A DNA stretch of 20,702 nucleotides, from assembly GCA_003501385.1 (NCBI GenBank), contig DNPN01000182.1, positions 6,943 through 27,644 of the forward strand. Reading direction: 5' to 3'. The notes beneath the pieces were generated by a model. That model saw only the letters and a list, made by a program, of their open reading frames with translations, searched no databases and was not told the DNA's origin. Source of the stretch: Rhizobium sp. (GTDB lineage: Bacteria > Pseudomonadota > Alphaproteobacteria > Rhizobiales > Rhizobiaceae). Shown piece by piece: positions 1 through 10,600 of this stretch (its first letter is position 1; each line of letters begins with the position of its first letter). Made by a program: the position numbers and the translations under genes.

Positions 1-3000
1 ATGACGGACACGAGCTGATCGATGCGCGCTCCCGGAGCCAGCGCAATGCGGACCAACCGACGGTCTGCCGCCTCTGCCTCAAGTGCCGTCAGCATGCCCC
101 ACAAAGCCTGACGCAAAGGAGATGCCTCCGTATCTCCATCGACGACAACAACATAAGGTGTGTCGCGCGGAGCAGATTTGATGCTGTCAGCCAGCATCAC
201 CACAGCACGTTCTGCATCCTCTGCTGAGGCAGAGGTCACGGTCGCAAAGCGCAGATCCGCAATCCGTTCAGCGGTGTCTGTGGTGGCATCCAGCTGGACA
301 CCCTGTGCAGCAAGTGCATCCGTAAGCCCTGCAACATCATCCAGTGCGCCAAGCACGGCGAGACGGTGTACCGCCTGCGACGCTGGCTCTGCGGCGATGA
401 GATCGTGCTTTTTCCACACAAGTTGATAGGCATGATCAACACCACGTTTCAGGCTGCGTTGCAGCAATTCCCTTGGCGCATGGCGCACACGGAATTCATC
501 AACGGCGAGGTAGGATTGCCCTGTTTCATCGAAGAGATGTAGATCTGCCGTCTCGACCCGCAAGCGACCATTCGGCAGCGGCTCCGCTTTGGCAACGCGC
601 ACAAAGCCCCACAATTCGCTCCCCTGTGGTGCTGCCCGGTGAAAGGACAGCCGTTCTGCCGCAAACGGAATGGCCAGGGAAGGTGCTTCATCGCCCTCAT
701 CATCCACCATGAAACCTGCGATGGACTGGAACAGGCTGTCGATCAGGCCCGGATAGATTTCGTACTCGCTACGTTGATCGGGCAAGTCCGGCTGGGCATA
801 GCGCACGACTGCTTCTTCACCGCTGATCCACACATCCGCAATCCAGCGGAACGATGGGCCAAGCGTGTAGCCCAAAGACCGGAAGTGGGCGTAGAAGTCA
901 TCGCCAGAAATATGGCGTTCGGCTTTCGCAATGAACGTATCCCGGTCGACAGGCAGACCTTCACGCGGTGCAGAATCGGCAAGACGGCCAATCAGATGCT
1001 CCTGCCAGACCCCATGGGTGGGGTCAATCAGGCTCTCCACCGAGATCTGCTTGCTTGCGCCGTCACCAATAATGATCTGTGTCTCGTAGTGTTCACCATC
1101 CAGAATGACCAGTGCCCGTGGGCAAACCATGTCTTCAATCACCACCTGTTTGCCGCCGGAGGCGAGGGCTGAAAACACCGTGCCAAGATGCGAAGCCACT
1201 GGCGTGACAACCGTTCCGTAGAGCCGGTGATCGGTAAGGTAAGCCGGGAAATGACTATCGCGTTCAAAGCTGAACATCCGGCCATGGATGGCTGGCGAGC
1301 GCACCTCGCGGCCCCAATGTCGGCGTGGACCGGCAACGGCAACTTGAGATTTTGGACGTATCTTTGTCCAGTAGCGGGTCTCGGCAAAAGGATAGAGTGG
1401 GGCAAGTGCCGGGGACGCATAAAGATAAGCGTTGACGGCTTTGAAATTCAGCTCCTGCCCGGCTTCATACAGTGTCTTCACGGCGGCAAGCAGCGTCTGA
1501 CGATCACTCACGCCGCGTTTCAGAGAGTGGGTAACGCCACGGGAAGGCGCGAGGCCCGCCGCTGTTGTCAGATGTGCAAGGGTCTTGTCCGGTCCGATTT
1601 CCAGGCAAAGATCGACCCCGAAATCCGTAAGCGTCTTCAAACCATCATGAAAGCGCACGGCCTGACGCACGTGGCGGCACCAATAGGCGGCGGTATAGTC
1701 TCCAGCACCTGCAAGCTTGCCCGTGACATTCGAGATGATTGGCACCTCTGGAGCGTTGTAAGCAAAGCCCGAAATGCGCGCTTCAAGATCATCGAGGATC
1801 GGCTCCATCATGCGAGAATGGAAAGCATGGGAAACTGTGAGCGGTCTGGCCATGACTTTTTCGGCCTTCAGCCGCTCTGCAAGGGCATCGATCTCGTCTT
1901 GTCGGCCTGCCACAACCGTCCCTTCAGGCCCGTTGATGACGGCGATGTCGAGTGTGGTGCCGACAATCCATGCTGCAACAGCATCGACAGGAGCGGCAAC
2001 GGCCAGCATCGCGCCCTTCTCGGCGCTCTGCATTAAGCGGGCGCGGGTGGCAATCAGCGCAAGCCCGGACGCGCGGTCCATGACGCCCGCATAAATGGCT
2101 GCGGAAATCTCACCTACGCTATGGCCCAGCACAATCGATGCGTTGACCCCGTAGGATGTCCACAATTCGGCCAAAGCCAGCTCAAGCGCCACCATCGCAG
2201 GCTGGGTGATCCATGTCTGGTTAATCGCCTCCTTATCGGCTCCAAACAGGATGAATTCCCGCAAAGACCGGCCGGAAAAATGCGGTGCAAGAATGCGGTC
2301 GCAATCATCAATCACCGCCCGGAACACGGGTTCGGTTTCATAAAGCTCTCGCCCCATGCCAAAATACTGGCTGCCCTGACCGGAAAACAGAAAGGCAATC
2401 CGGGGTTCTTCGCTGCCCTGCACGGCAGCCTTTGCCTGAGCCAAAGCAGTGACCAGGTCTTCGCGGGTTTTGCCAAAAACTGCTCGGCGGTGAGGAAAAT
2501 GCGCACGACCGGAACCAGCGGTGGCCACCAGCGACGCAGCCGCATCATCATTGGCATCAGTGAGAGCGGTTGCCCATGCCTGCGTCAGACGATCCACGCC
2601 CGCACCATCGGGTGCCGAGAGCGGCAGCAGATAGGGACCTTTTGTTGCAAGGGCCGGAAGGGCATCTACATCGCGATACTCCTCCAGCAACACATGCGCG
2701 TTGGTGCCACTGAAGCCAAAGCCTGAAACGCCGGCTACACGGGTTTCCTTGCTCTCCCACGGGGTGAAGGCCCGCACAACATCGATGTTTCGACCAGACC
2801 AGCGGATATGCGGATTGAGCACCTCGCTGTGCAAGCTCGCTGGCAAAGCCTTGTTGCGCAGCGCAAGCACTGTTTTGATCACGGATGCCATGCCGGAGGC
2901 TGATTCACCATGGCCGATATTGCTCTTGACCGATCCGAGACGCAGCGGCTGATCTGCTGTGCGACCTTCGCCAAGCACGGCATAGGCGGCATCAACCTCA

Positions 3001-6000
3001 ATCGGATCCCCCAGAGATGTTCCTGTGCCATGGGCCTCAAGATAGCTAACCCTTGCAGGTGCCAGCCCCGCATCGACCAGCGCCGTTGCAATCACCGCCT
3101 GCTGTGCTTTTCCGCTTGGCACGGTCAAGCCAGACGAGGCACCATCGTGGTTCACAGCCGTGCCGCGCAACACGGCAAGCACCTGATCGCCATCTCGTTT
3201 GGCATCCGACAGGCGCTTCAGCACCAGCATGCCGACGCCTTCTGCCCGCACAAAGCCGTTTGCATCGGCTGAAAACGTTTTGCAACGTCCCTCCGGCGAT
3301 AGCATGTGCGCGCGGGTGACCGCCACCGAGCAGGAGGCTGCGGTGATCACATTCACACCACCTGCAAGCACACAATTGCTCTCACCACCGCGCAAAGAGC
3401 GCACTGCAAGGTGCAAGGCGACCAGAGACGAAGAACAGGCCGTATCCACAGCAAGAGCCGGGCCGTTGAGGCCAAGGAGGTAGGAAATCCGACCTGCATT
3501 GGCATTGAGAGCGGTGCCTGTGGCGAAATAGGCATCAAGCTCATCCAGCCCGCCCTCTTCCAGAAGCCGCGCGTAATCGGAGTTCGAGACCCCCAGGAAC
3601 ACGCCGGTTGCGGTTCCCTTGAGTGTTCGCGGATTGATGTTGGCGTGTTCCAATGCATGCCAGACGGTCTCCAGCAAGAGGCGCTGCTGGGGATCGAGGC
3701 TCTCGGCCTCACGCGCTGGAATATTGAAGAAATGTGCATCAAAGCGCGCAAGATCGGAGAGAAAACCGCCTTGATCGGTGCTGATTTTGCCGCGCGACAA
3801 CGGATCAGAGTCATGGAGAGCAGCAATGTCGAAACGCTCAGGCGGCACCCGCCCGACCGTATCGCGTCCTTCTTTCAAGACCTGCCAGAACTCATCAAGC
3901 GTGTCAGCTCCCGGGAAACGCCCCGCCATGCCGATGATGGCAATTGGTTCTGCGGATGTGTAGCCCTTCGGCAGAGAAGGAGACGGCTCCATCTTTGGCT
4001 GGAGCGACGGAATTGCCGCGGCGGTTGGCGCTGCGGAAACTGCAGGAAGCGGTAGAGGCTGGATTGCCTCCGGGGTCGGGGTACTGACGCTGGCCGATGC
4101 GCCAATCAGCAGATCGGAAACGAAGGTGGCAAGCGCCGTCACGGAAGCATTATCAAGGATCGCCGCCGCAGAAACCTCCACGTCGAAAACTTCACTGACT
4201 TCGCGTGCCAGATCCACTGCCATGATGGAATCCAAGCCGAGATCGAACAGACCAACCTCATTTTGCACCGCCTTGCTATCGGTGAAACCCAGAATTGTCG
4301 CCACGATTGCGCGGACGTTCTCGCGCACAGCGCCAGCTCTCGCCCGCTGTGGCAAGGCAAGGATGGTGGAAACAACAGAGGCATCGCCGCTGGCCTTTGG
4401 TGGCTCTTCGCTGGCGATGGTGCCAAGATTGTTGAACAGGCCGCGTTTGCGTCGGGCACCGACCACCTCGCGGAACCGGGTCCAATTCACATCGCAAGCA
4501 ACCAGTTCGCTTCCCGCCTTCGGAACCTTGGCGGTGAGCGCTGCGACGCCTGCGGCGGCGTCCAGCGCGGACACACCCAGACGTTCAAAACTGCTCCGCG
4601 ACGCCGCATCCGCCATGCCATCCAACGCCCAAGGGCCGTAGGCGATGGCGGAAGCAGCCCGGCCATCCGCTTGCTCGGCAACGACGGCAGCCATAAGCCC
4701 GCTATTGGCTGCCCCATAGGCCGCGTAACCCTCTGTGCCCCAAATGGCCGTCACAGACGAGAGCGTGATGAAGAAATCGGGCTTATGCTGTCGTGCCAGC
4801 ACATGCAGCCACCAGCCACCGGAATATTTGCCGCGCAGGGCAGCTTCAAATCCAGCACGATCAAGAGTTTCCACAGAGCATGGCGCAAGGTTGCCTGCGG
4901 CATGGATAATCCCGCCAAGCGGCGGCAATCCAGATGCAAGGGCGGCTGAAATTGCCGTTTCCAAATCCTCGCCCTGATCGCAATCGGCGGCAATGTAGCG
5001 TGCATCGGCACCCTTTGCGGCAAGTGTTACAAGGCTGGCCCGCGCCTCAGGCGACAGCGCGGTCTCCTGTGTGCGGCCAACAAACAGCAAATGCCGTGCG
5101 CCCAGTTCAACGAGATGCTGCGCCATCTCACGGCCAATCGCACCGAGCCCGCCGCTCAAAAGATAAGTTGCGTCCGAGCACACCGACAAGGCGGGACGAT
5201 AATCGGAAGCGACGCCACCCAAGCGTGCAACAAAAGCTTTGCCGTGACGAACAGCCGTCAGGTCTTCTGATCCGTCGGACAGGGCAATCGCCAAGGCGCT
5301 GGCGGCATCGGCCTTTGAGAGGGCTTCAGATGCATCACTGGCAAGATCGATCACCCCGCCCCAAGCCTTGGGGTATTCCAGACCAAGCACAGGTGCCAAG
5401 CCGTGCAACAGCGCATGATGAGAGGCAATCGCCTGATCGTCCTCTGCCACGACATGCTGCCCATGGGTGAGCACAAACACCTTGCCGCCAGCCTTGTCCG
5501 CTGCCCGCAGCGCCTCGACAACGCTTGCGCACAAGGCTGCGCCATCGGCGGCAATATCGGTTTGATCCATGGTCGTCGGTAGGCTGCGGGCGTTCAGGCC
5601 CAGCAAAAGCACAGGGGCGTCAACACCTGACAGCGCATCAGTCCAACCCTGATTGTCTTTGGGCAGGGACGCACCGGAAAGACGCAACACCTGTCGACCA
5701 GCGGCATTGGCGGCCAAGGCCAGCGGCTCCAGCGCTTTCTCATCATCGCCTGCCAACACGACGGCAGACGCCATGTTGGAAACTTTCACATCCGCAGGCT
5801 GCCAGTCCATCACATGCAAAGCGGGTGTCTCAGCCGCAGGCGTGTTCTGGGCGGTGGCAGGTGCCACAGCTGGCTGCGGCGCATCTGCCTTGACGGTTTT
5901 CTCAGGCGCATGCTCCTGCCGATCAAACGGATAACTTGGCAGACTAACAACCTGTCGCGGCAGAGACCCAACATCAAGCGCGGGCAGATCGGGACCGGTC

Positions 6001-7589
6001 AAAATACCCGCACTGCTTTTTCCCTCAGCCAGCAAAGACAGAGCCTCCAGCGCTTCGGCCCGCGTTTCAGCCTTGATGAACACGCGCTCAGGCTGGCGGG
6101 TTCTGCCAAAATTCAACGTATGGGCAAAGGCGGGATAGGCACGATCATCAAGCGCCTCAAGCCCTGACTGATAGGCCTTTGCCAGAGTTTGCAGCTGTTC
6201 CGGACTGCGCGCCGACACCTCAAAACCCGAAACCGCCGCAGCAATTGGCGGTATCTCCTCAGCCGGACCCAGAATGATATGGGCATTGGTACCGCTCATG
6301 CCGAACGAGCTGACGCCCGCATAACGCCCGGCCTCACCCCAGGGCGTGACGGCTTTCGGGAAGTCAAGACCGGTGCCGGAGATGTCGATGCGGGGGTTCA
6401 ACGTTTCGAAATGCACAATGGGCGCAACCGCACCATGACGCAGGCACGCAATGGCCTTGATCAGGCCCGCAACACCTGCGGCGGCCTCAAGATGGCCAAT
6501 GTTGCTCTTGACGGCACCGACATGCAAAGGTGCGCCACCGCTTTTGCTGGCGAGGGCGGCAATGATGGCCTCCATCTCAATGGGATCACCGAGGGATGTG
6601 CCTGTGCCATGGGTCTCGATATAACCGATGTCAGCGGCAGTCAGGCCTGCGTCGGCAATGGCCGCTTCCAGCAGGCTGGTTTGGGCAAGAACATTGGGGG
6701 CCGTAAAGCCGCTTGAGCGTCCATCCTGATTGATGGCCGATCCGTGCAGCACGGCCAGAACCCGGTCTCCATCGCGGATGGCCTGATCCAGCCGCTTCAG
6801 CACCAGCATCCCGCCACCTTCACCCCGGGTGAACCCATTGGCGCGAGCATCGAAAGACTTGCATAGACCATCCGGCGACAGTGATCGCGTCTCGCGCACC
6901 AGCCGCGTTGATCTGGGTGAGAGGATGAGGTTGACGCCGCCTGCAAGCGCCAGATCACATTCGCCACGCCGGATGGCTTGTGCTGCCAGATGCACCGCAA
7001 CCAAAGAGGACGAGCAGGCGGTATCCACCGCCATGGCCGGGCCTGTCAGGCCCAGCGTGTAGGAGATGCGACCGGCAGCGAAGCAATGGCCATTGCCCGT
7101 TGCCCAATAGGCGTCCTGATCGCTATCCTGCCAATCCCGATAATCCTGACCGGTGATGCCGATGAAGACGCCGGTGGTCACATCCTTCACCCGATCAGCA
7201 GGCAGGCCCGCATCGTCAAGCGCCTCATAGCTGACTTCCATCAACAGGCGGTGCTGGGGATCAAGCGCGCGCGCTTCCCTTGGGCTTATGCCAAAGAATG
7301 AGGCATCGAAGCCGGTGACATCCTCCAGAAACCCGCCTTTGTGCGGCAGAGTTTCCCATTCATCCGCAAAGCGGGCGCGTCTTGCCTCGGGCATGCGGGC
7401 CACCAGATCCCGGCCTTCGGCGAGAGCTTGCCAATAGGTCTCAAGATCGTTGATACCACCGGGAAAGCGCATGCCAAGGCCGATCACGGCCAGTGGCTGA
7501 TGCGTGCCCTTGGAATCCAGCTCCGCCTTCAGTTTGCGGATCGTATCGAGTGCCCGCGTCAGCGGTGTAGCGGCAGTTTTGGTTTCCAT
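1..7589 (-). CDS. Modular type I polyketide synthase, dock-KS-KR-ACP-KS-AT-DH-(KR), cut by left edge
   Basis: Multi-domain enzyme that elongates and processes an acyl chain held on ACPs in the cytoplasm. The frame is open without a stop from ATG 7589 to the edge (2529 residues seen); an in-frame stop lies just upstream (7608-7610), so this ATG is the only one; its SD (AAAGGG, 9 nt away) is weak. Domains: helical docking segment 1-30; KS1 30-455 (DTACSSS C192, H327, H366); linker 455-557 ending in LPSYPFDR with no AT; KR region 595-1035 (GGLGAIG from 813, S945, W950, Y958, N962; no LDD, so A-type by fingerprint); ACP 1085-1155 (S1121); Pro/Ala linker; KS2 1213-1640 (C1385, H1520, H1560, in an unusual NIGHGESASG); AT 1730-2030 (GHSVG S1824; HAFHS 1921-1925, which predicts malonyl-CoA); DH 2090-2370 (HxxxGxxxxP H2121, D2284). 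The last ~150 residues look like the structural half of a KR. C-terminal domains lie outside the window. Confidence 0.96.
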   Translation of the reverse strand, partial: METKTAATPLTRALDTIRKLKAELDSKGTHQPLAVIGLGMRFPGGINDLETYWQALAEGRDLVARMPEARRARFADEWETLPHKGGFLEDVTGFDASFFGISPREARALDPQHRLLMEVSYEALDDAGLPADRVKDVTTGVFIGITGQDYRDWQDSDQDAYWATGNGHCFAAGRISYTLGLTGPAMAVDTACSSSLVAVHLAAQAIRRGECDLALAGGVNLILSPRSTRLVRETRSLSPDGLCKSFDARANGFTRGEGGGMLVLKRLDQAIRDGDRVLAVLHGSAINQDGRSSGFTAPNVLAQTSLLEAAIADAGLTAADIGYIETHGTGTSLGDPIEMEAIIAALASKSGGAPLHVGAVKSNIGHLEAAAGVAGLIKAIACLRHGAVAPIVHFETLNPRIDISGTGLDFPKAVTPWGEAGRYAGVSSFGMSGTNAHIILGPAEEIPPIAAAVSGFEVSARSPEQLQTLAKAYQSGLEALDDRAYPAFAHTLNFGRTRQPERVFIKAETRAEALEALSLLAEGKSSAGILTGPDLPALDVGSLPRQVVSLPSYPFDRQEHAPEKTVKADAPQPAVAPATAQNTPAAETPALHVMDWQPADVKVSNMASAVVLAGDDEKALEPLALAANAAGRQVLRLSGASLPKDNQGWTDALSGVDAPVLLLGLNARSLPTTMDQTDIAADGAALCASVVEALRAADKAGGKVFVLTHGQHVVAEDDQAIASHHALLHGLAPVLGLEYPKAWGGVIDLASDASEALSKADAASALAIALSDGSEDLTAVRHGKAFVARLGGVASDYRPALSVCSDATYLLSGGLGAIGREMAQHLVELGARHLLFVGRTQETALSPEARASLVTLAAKGADARYIAADCDQGEDLETAISAALASGLPPLGGIIHAAGNLAPCSVETLDRAGFEAALRGKYSGGWWLHVLARQHKPDFFITLSSVTAIWGTEGYAAYGAANSGLMAAVVAEQADGRAASAIAYGPWALDGMADAASRSSFERLGVSALDAAAGVAALTAKVPKAGSELVACDVNWTRFREVVGARRKRGLFNNLGTIASEEPPKASGDASVVSTILALPQRARAGAVRENVRAIVATILGFTDSKAVQNEVGLFDLGLDSIMAVDLAREVSEVFDVEVSAAAILDNASVTALATFVSDLLIGASASVSTPTPEAIQPLPLPAVSAAPTAAAIPSLQPKMEPSPSLPKGYTSAEPIAIIGMAGRFPGADTLDEFWQVLKEGRDTVGRVPPERFDIAALHDSDPLSRGKISTDQGGFLSDLARFDAHFFNIPAREAESLDPQQRLLLETVWHALEHANINPRTLKGTATGVFLGVSNSDYARLLEEGGLDELDAYFATGTALNANAGRISYLLGLNGPALAVDTACSSSLVALHLAVRSLRGGESNCVLAGGVNVITAASCSVAVTRAHMLSPEGRCKTFSADANGFVRAEGVGMLVLKRLSDAKRDGDQVLAVLRGTAVNHDGASSGLTVPSGKAQQAVIATALVDAGLAPARVSYLEAHGTGTSLGDPIEVDAAYAVLGEGRTADQPLRLGSVKSNIGHGESASGMASVIKTVLALRNKALPASLHSEVLNPHIRWSGRNIDVVRAFTPWESKETRVAGVSGFGFSGTNAHVLLEEYRDVDALPALATKGPYLLPLSAPDGAGVDRLTQAWATALTDANDDAAASLVATAGSGRAHFPHRRAVFGKTREDLVTALAQAKAAVQGSEEPRIAFLFSGQGSQYFGMGRELYETEPVFRAVIDDCDRILAPHFSGRSLREFILFGADKEAINQTWITQPAMVALELALAELWTSYGVNASIVLGHSVGEISAAIYAGVMDRASGLALIATRARLMQSAEKGAMLAVAAPVDAVAAWIVGTTLDIAVINGPEGTVVAGRQDEIDALAERLKAEKVMARPLTVSHAFHSRMMEPILDDLEARISGFAYNAPEVPIISNVTGKLAGAGDYTAAYWCRHVRQAVRFHDGLKTLTDFGVDLCLEIGPDKTLAHLTTAAGLAPSRGVTHSLKRGVSDRQTLLAAVKTLYEAGQELNFKAVNAYLYASPALAPLYPFAETRYWTKIRPKSQVAVAGPRRHWGREVRSPAIHGRMFSFERDSHFPAYLTDHRLYGTVVTPVASHLGTVFSALASGGKQVVIEDMVCPRALVILDGEHYETQIIIGDGASKQISVESLIDPTHGVWQEHLIGRLADSAPREGLPVDRDTFIAKAERHISGDDFYAHFRSLGYTLGPSFRWIADVWISGEEAVVRYAQPDLPDQRSEYEIYPGLIDSLFQSIAGFMVDDEGDEAPSLAIPFAAERLSFHRAAPQGSELWGFVRVAKAEPLPNGRLRVETADLHLFDETGQSYLAVDEFRVRHAPRELLQRSLKRGVDHAYQLVWKKHDLIAAEPASQAVHRLAVLGALDDVAGLTDALAAQGVQLDATTDTAERIADLRFATVTSASAEDAERAVVMLADSIKSAPRDTPYVVVVDGDTEASPLRQALWGMLTALEAEAADRRLVRIALAPGARIDQLVSV

Positions 7590-7675
7590 CTCGTCTATCC
7601 CTTTCGGTCAGGCAGCACGTCGGGTCACGAGACCTTGTCGTGCAGGTGGCCCATTTGATCTTGCAGATTGAAGGC
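7590..7675. other. Gap between the two PKS genes
   Basis: This 86-base gap is the longest inside the operon. I see no convincing promoter or T-tailed hairpin in it, only a 5-bp inverted repeat (CACGA/TCGTG) with a 7-base loop. After the stop of the upstream PKS the same frame stays open for 16 codons to a second TGA. The two PKS genes are probably co-transcribed. Confidence 0.6.
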
Positions 7676-10600
7676 TCAAGCAGCTTCGGCGAACACACGC
7701 TGGCACAGCACCGTCGAGAGCGCCTTGGTGTTGCCGTAGGTCCAGAGCAGCGTCGGCGAGAGTTTGAGCCCGAAGGATGCCTCCAACCGGTTTCGCAACT
7801 CCAGCCCCATCAGCGAGTCCAGCCCCAGCGACTTGAATGGGACATCGGAATCAAAGCTCGCCGGATCAAGCCGCAGGACGCGGCCTGCGAGTTCCCGCAC
7901 CTTGTCTTCCGCAAGGCCAAGCCTTTCGCCTTCGGAGGCCGCCTCCAAATGCAGTTTGAAGTCCTGCCCCGTTGTCGCCTGACCTCCGGTCTTGGAGGCC
8001 TCCAGCAAGAGTTGCCAACTGGTTTGGGCAGCCGTATCTGGATAGGCTTCAAACCACTGGCGGAGATTGAGCGGCACATAGCCCACCTGCACCTCGCCCT
8101 CCAGAAGATAGCGCGTCAGCGCATCCCAGCCTTCTTTTGCGGTGAAGCTGCCCATGCCGCGCTCTTCCAGACGGGCACCGCGAATGTCATCCTTAGCGGC
8201 AAGACCGATTTCGGCAAAAGGACCCCATTGCACCGCCAGCGCAGGCAGGCCTTCAAGGCGGCGGCTTTCGGCAAGCGTATCGAGAAATGCGTTGCCAGAG
8301 GCATAGACCGCCTGACCCGCATTGCCAAACAGCGATGCCGCCGAGGAAAACAGCACAAACAGATCAAGCGGATCATTGCGCGTCAATCTATCAAGATGGA
8401 TGGCACCATCCACCTTGGGCCTTAAGACCCGCTCCACCTGTTCCGGGGTCAGGTTGACAATCAACGCATCATCCAGCAGGCCCGCCGCATGAACCATTCC
8501 ACGGATCGGCTTCATTTCGCTGCGGATAGACTGAAGCACCGTTTCCAATCCGGCCGCATCGCCCACATCAACGGCAAAGTTGCGCACATCAGCGCCCTTG
8601 GCTCGCAGCCCTTCCATTGCCGAAGACACCTCAGTGGTCGGAGCGGAGCGGCCAAGCAAGGCGATACCGCCCGCCCCATGCTCGACAAGATGGCTTGCGA
8701 GAGACAGACCCAGCGCGCCGAGACCGCCGCTGAGCACATAGGTGGCATCCGCGCGGTATCGGCCCGCCCGCAGCGGTTCCGGTGCAACATGGGACACGGT
8801 CTCCGGCGTGGTCAGCACGAATTTGCCAACGTGATTGCCTTTCGCCATGCTGCGCAAGGCTTCTGCGGCATCCGCAAAACTGTAGGTCATCACCGGCAGC
8901 ACGGTCAGCTTTCCGGCATCCACAGCCTGCCAAACATCCTGCATCAGACGAGCAAACCGCTTGGGACGGCGCTCCATCAGACCCGCAAGATCAACAGCAG
9001 AGATCGATATACGACCCTTGAAGACCCCAAGGTTGATCGAGCGACCACCGTAAATGTCCTTTTTACCGACTTCGATGAAACGACCGTCCTCAGCCAGACT
9101 TTCAAGTCCGAGCGGAATGGCCGCTCCGGTCAAGGAGTTCAAAACGACATCAACCCCCCTGCCCTCGGTGACGGTTTTGACGGCATCGACCCAATCAAGG
9201 CTGCGGGAGTCAAACACATGGGCAATTCCCATGTCGCGCAGAATCTGCCGCTTGTCCTCGCTGCCTGCGGTGGCAATGACCTTTGCGCCACGCATGCGGG
9301 CAATCTGAATGGCGGCCAGACCAAGCCCACCGGTGGCCGAGTGGATCAGGACGGTTTCGCCCTCCTCCAGATCAGCAAGGTCAATCAACCCGTACCATGC
9401 TGTTGCCATGACGAGCGGCAGCGCCGCAGCATCGGCATCCGACACATGGGCCGGAATGCGCTGGGCATGATGGACGTCAACCGTGACATGGGAGGCGAAA
9501 GAGCCGAAGGTGCAAGCCACCACACGATCACCAACCGAAAGTTCAGTGACGCCTTCACCAAGGGCAACCACCACGCCCGCGCATTCACCGCCAAGCCGCG
9601 AGGACTTTTCGTCGAGCCCCGGATAGGTTCCCATTGCCTTCATCACATCAATGAAGTTGAGGGCTGCCGCCTTCACCGCAACCTCAACCTCTCCCTTGCC
9701 GGGAGCGGTGCGGGCCAGTGGCCGGTATTCCAGACCGTCCCAGAAACCGGGCCGTGCTGACACCAGCCGGAAGGGTTGGGCCGGGGTTTTCCACACCGTG
9801 TCAGCAGGCTCGTCCTGCGGCTTGGCCTGACTGAGGCGTCCTACCCAGCGCTTTTCCTGACGCAGCACGACTTGGTCTTCCCCGGTTTGAGAGAGAAGTT
9901 CTGCGACACTCTCATCAGCCCACGACGGCGCAGAGGGATCAATATCAATGACAATTCCCTGTAATTCGGGATGTTCACGGCGCAAGACGCGCAGGAACCC
10001 CCAATACAAGCCTGCACCCGCATCGGCCAGCCCATCCCCTTCGACTGTGCGGGCGTTGGCCGTGACAATGGCAAGCTGAGGAATAGACGGCAAAGAACCC
10101 GTCGCTTTGACCACCTGGGACAGATCAAACAATCCGCGCTTCTGAGCATCGATGCCTGCACTGGCACGCGGAGCCATGTAAACCACACCTGCGGCATCGG
10201 TCTTTGCGGGCAGCGGCCCGGAGGTAACCCGCAGTGCCTCGCCGCCTGCCTTTGTCAGGGCACCGGCAACCGCATCGGCGCCGTCTTCGTCACGACCATA
10301 AACGATCCATGAGGCAGGGGAAGCCTGCTTCTGACGCAGTGCCGGAACAAAACTCAGTCTGAAACTGCGGCCTGCCTCCTCGCCATCGTCAAGGCGCTGG
10401 TCAAGCACTTGCAGCGCTATGCCTTCCATGCTGGCAAGGATGGTCTTGTCGCCATTGTAGAGAAAGATATCAAACCTTGGGGTGTCGCCGTCCGCATTGC
10501 TGACGGTCGCATAGGCGAAAACCTCCGTAACCGGCTCTTGCGGATCCATGAAGAAGGCCACTTTGGCCACCTCGACGGGCACCACCGTTGCATCGCCCGG

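Noticed and set aside
639..4055. Several plus-strand open frames of 170-280 codons
   Set aside because: All lie opposite the larger PKS, whose minus frame I followed without a stop from 7589 to the left edge.
8489..9760. 423-codon open frame on the plus strand
   Set aside because: It lies wholly opposite the ER/KR part of the PKS, which shows clear motifs; its translation has no domain and no ribosome binding site. A mirror effect of GC-rich codons.
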